Shown here piece by piece: positions 61,158-64,000 of a stretch of DNA of 64,000 nucleotides; the stretch's first letter is position 1, and the number at the start of each line of letters is the position of its first letter. The translations under genes and the position numbers were made by a program. The notes under the pieces are model-generated. The model did no database searches. It saw only the letters and a program-made list of their open reading frames with translations, and had not been told where the DNA came from. This DNA comes from Syngnathus acus (Eukaryota > Chordata > Actinopteri > Syngnathiformes > Syngnathidae), in the NCBI RefSeq assembly GCF_901709675.1, contig NC_051094.1, positions 930,001 through 994,000 of the forward strand, read 5' to 3'.

Positions 61158-62978
61158 ATGGCTGCTGATTTGTGTACGGGGGACGGTACCAGGAGGAAAG
61201 TGGACTTGACTGGGTCTGCAGAAGGCTCCATGGATGTCATCCCCATGGAAATGTATGACTCTGCCAGAGCCAAAATAGCGGCCAACCTGCGGTGGCTATT
61301 TGCTAAATCCTACGGCATCGGTGAGTCATTCATTTTCCAGCCATATAACAAAATGTAATTGGCATGTGGATTGTGTTGTCACTTTTATTTTTCACCAGTG
61401 ACATGTCAGTCTGTCGTCATGGGTTGGTTAAAAGTTGTACTTTAATAGAACAAACACAGGCTGAGCTCATTTTCACTGCAGAATATGTTCTCGGGTGAAA
61501 CATTGACATCAAGAGTCCAAGGTAAGAAGGAAGTATTTACGCACTTGAGCAAATGACAATTCCTTCTTAAACATACACTGCCTGGTTGGCAGTGCCATTT
61601 TCAGACTTGTGGAATTTCATCGAAATCGGGTTAAGGATTACATAACAGTTGGACTTTAATACGAGGTAATTAAATTGGAGGGGAAAAAATCTATCTTTGT
61701 GCAAATGGAGCTGCTCCACCATCCTGTTTGTCCCTTGAACACAAAACAGTTGCCGCCTCAACACAATTTTCTCTTCCAGCCTGCCTATTAGCTTATCGTC
61801 ACCTACATTGCAGTAATAATGGAAAAGAGGCCTTTTGTGAGAATGACTTGGCATACTTTTCCTGAGCCGTTACTGACATAACACATTAACCAACTTGAGT
61901 GCTTGGCAGATTTTTTCAATCAACAACAGGGAGCAAAGTTGCAGGATTAACATCTCACTGTATCGACATTGTTCCACTCCAAGAATACTTTCAATTCTTA
62001 ATGGCACTCAGAGTTACACTGTAAGTGTACCAAGTCGGATTATAGAAGGCACCCTATAGATTATTTTTTTAATTTCCCTCTCGAAGGTAGGCGTCTGTTC
62101 CTCTCGCCATCAATTAGCGTCTCTTTTGAGTGTGCAAACTGCGGCCCGTGGCTAATGATGCAGACAGACGGTGATTGTGTTCAGATGGAGCACAAAAGCC
62201 TACGGGACCCCTTGGCGCTTTAGGAGCCTGGTCTCCTTTGGGAACCGAATGCACAAGGCTCCGTTTACTTTGACGCGGTGGCTCATGTGGCGTTTCTTAA
62301 TGTCATTAGTTAGTAGTTACCATGACATGCCGGTCGTTTTCTTGACACAGCTGAGCGGCATCTCGTTCAGCAAAAAACGCAGAATTTAGTGGCGACGACG
62401 ATGCTGGAGGTCGTGCCAGTATGTCGGCGGTGTTTGTGTACTCGTGTTGTGTGGCCGCACAGCTGCTCCCAAGCCTGAGTGGCGGACAGCCCGACATGGT
62501 GTCAAGCGCGGCGTGCACCTGTCGCACTCAAAGCCTTCCGCCCTGCTTGTGCTATTTAATACGGTTGGCTAACGCTAATGTAGCTGAGATCACACTCCGC
62601 CCGCCCCATCCCACTTAGCGGCCGCAGCCCAGCGTCGTCCTAGTGGGATTAGAATGGGGAGAGTACACGTTTTCTTTGTCTGTGGAATCAAACCAAAGTG
62701 TTTGGTGGATAGGGAACAAATCTTCCAAAAAGCTCCTGACTGTTAATTGACATTAAAAAAAAAAATTGATTGCCGGGTTTCATTAGCCAAAGTGATGCTT
62801 CGATACAGCAGTCCGCATTTGTTTCATTGAAAAAGATGCACAGCTCTTTGGGTTCCTCGTTAGATTTTTAGCTGGATGGTAAATCGGCATTTCGTTTAGT
62901 TGAATGCGAGCCGGCTGACAGCCGCTTTCCCCGTCGGAACGGAACACCTCGCACACACTCCGCTCTTGTCGTTCTGCT

Positions 62979-63016
<38 letters not shown>

Positions 63017-64000
63017 GTGTGAAAGCAGATTTGGTGGAACAAGTTAATTTCTCCCTCCACTGTTCTATTGCAAAACAGGATTTTATAAAGGCTTTTCCCC
63101 AAATCTATTTTGAGCTTCCCTGTTTAATTGAACCGTTTGGTTTTGGCATCGCCAAGTCCAGTGCTTTGTTCCAGCTCCTTATAAGGTTGCCATGTCTGGA
63201 TTTTGTGTGACTTCACATCCACAGAATGGATTCTCGTGTCAAGGATTTTTTTTTTTTAAATTTCTGGAGCTCTATGTTTCAACTTTCCCTAGCAAATGTT
63301 TGCGCCGAGTAACTTTTGTCTGCTAATTCTAGATCATATACCAGAGGATTTGCGGGATCCCTTCTACACGGACCAGTACGACCAGGAACACATCAAGCCC
63401 CCCGTCATCCGCTTGCTGCTGTCCTGCGAGCTTTACTGTCGCGTCTGCGCCCTCATCCTCAAGACGGAGCAGGCCGCGTCCCTCCAGTCGCACCGCTCCG
63501 TCATCCAGTCTCTGGAAAGGAAGGGCATTTATGTCGTGGAGAGCGATGACGCGGCAGTTTCGGAGGAGGACCTGGCTGGTTTGCCCATTAAAATGGTGAG
63601 TGGGGACAAAGTGCTCGTGTGAAGGAGGGACATTTCCAGTGCTGTCTTATGTACCTTAACTCGAAAGTAGTTTGTGTGTCGGAACAAGATCAAGTTAGTC
63701 TGCGGTGGTTCCACGTTGACCGCCAGCTTTCAGTGCTCTTCCTTCCCGTTTGTTACCATGGAAACCGATGTTGGTCTGCTTTTCCTGCTCGCGGCATGAT
63801 GTAACACTCCGCACGGCCAGACACAAAGCCCAGCGAGGGGATGGAAAATCAGCGCTCCCACTTTGCTGACTCCACCAAGCATTTTAATAGGAACCGAGCT
63901 GAGCTGAGCTGAGCTTCTCCCGCGTACAGTCCCTTCTGTCAGCTCTTTTCGATACTTGTAAGCCTTCTGCAATTTCCGATGGGCTCCTCTCGTCTTCTTT
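61158..64000 (+). CDS. camsap1: Calmodulin-regulated spectrin-associated protein 1, 5' part
   Basis: CAMSAP proteins bind and stabilise microtubule minus ends. Two coding exons are visible: 61158-61320 (ATG 61158, MAADLCTGDG.., 'YDSARAKIAANLRWLFAKSY', donor ATCG|GTGAGT, phase 1) and 63333-63595 ('HIPEDLRDPFYTDQYDQEHI', 'LLLSCELYCRVCALILKTEQ', 'SVIQSLERKGIYVVESDD', ending 'LPIKM' at GTGAG, phase 0). The match is to the CAMSAP N-terminus ahead of the calponin-homology domain. CAMSAP1 rather than CAMSAP2 is favoured by 'DRYDAARAKIAAN' -type residues, 'GIYV.ESDD' and the kcnt1 neighbour. The rest of the gene lies beyond 64000. The intron 61321-63332 holds a CA microsatellite. Confidence 0.93.
62980..63013. 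repeat. (CA)n microsatellite
   Basis: Uninterrupted CA run in the first coding intron of camsap1. Confidence 0.95.
63596..64000 (+). other. camsap1 intron running off the window
   Basis: No exon seen. A short GAGCT pentamer tract lies at 63893-63914. Confidence 0.6.

Overview
The window is nuclear DNA from a ray-finned (teleost) fish. Genes are split into short exons with GT-AG introns, intergenic DNA is AT-leaning and full of microsatellites and short DNA-transposon remnants, and protein-level matches are to vertebrate families. The order kcnt1 then camsap1 on the same strand is the order I recall for human 9q34.3. All gene models are hand-spliced from the sequence; reading phase is consistent across every junction listed.

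Layout. (1) 1-6453: no recognised gene; one large inverted-repeat element. (2) 6454-10793, minus strand: an eleven-exon gene joining an ERICH3-type DUF4590 domain to a charged linker and a C-terminal array of ribonuclease-inhibitor-type leucine-rich repeats. (3) 14681-20118, plus strand: seven exons encoding a six-repeat kelch propeller closest to KLHL20, with no BTB or BACK exon visible in the window. (4) 20119-25086: no gene recognised; a CpG-rich stretch near 23.3-23.7 kb may be a promoter and leader exon. (5) 25087-52711, plus strand: the complete sodium-activated potassium channel gene kcnt1 (Slack). It has two alternative starts (Slack-A type at 25.1-25.4 kb, Slack-B type at 32.6 kb plus 36.8 kb), six membrane segments with a GYGD filter, both RCK regions, two candidate 21-nt in-frame microexons, one GC-AG intron, a conserved 63-nt alternative exon and a C-terminal PDZ-binding motif. 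(6) 54989-58692, plus strand: a tandem duplication carrying two beta-microseminoprotein-like (MSMB/PSP94) genes. The first looks intact; the second has lost its start codon and last cysteine. (7) 60130-64000, plus strand: the 5' end of camsap1 (probable leader exon and first two coding exons), running off the window.

How they relate: kcnt1 sets neuronal sodium-dependent potassium current, camsap1 binds microtubule minus ends, and the kelch and DUF4590-LRR genes are unrelated neighbours. I see no operon-like or defence-like system. The most informative features are the kcnt1 splice architecture, the DUF4590-LRR composite and the decaying microseminoprotein pair.
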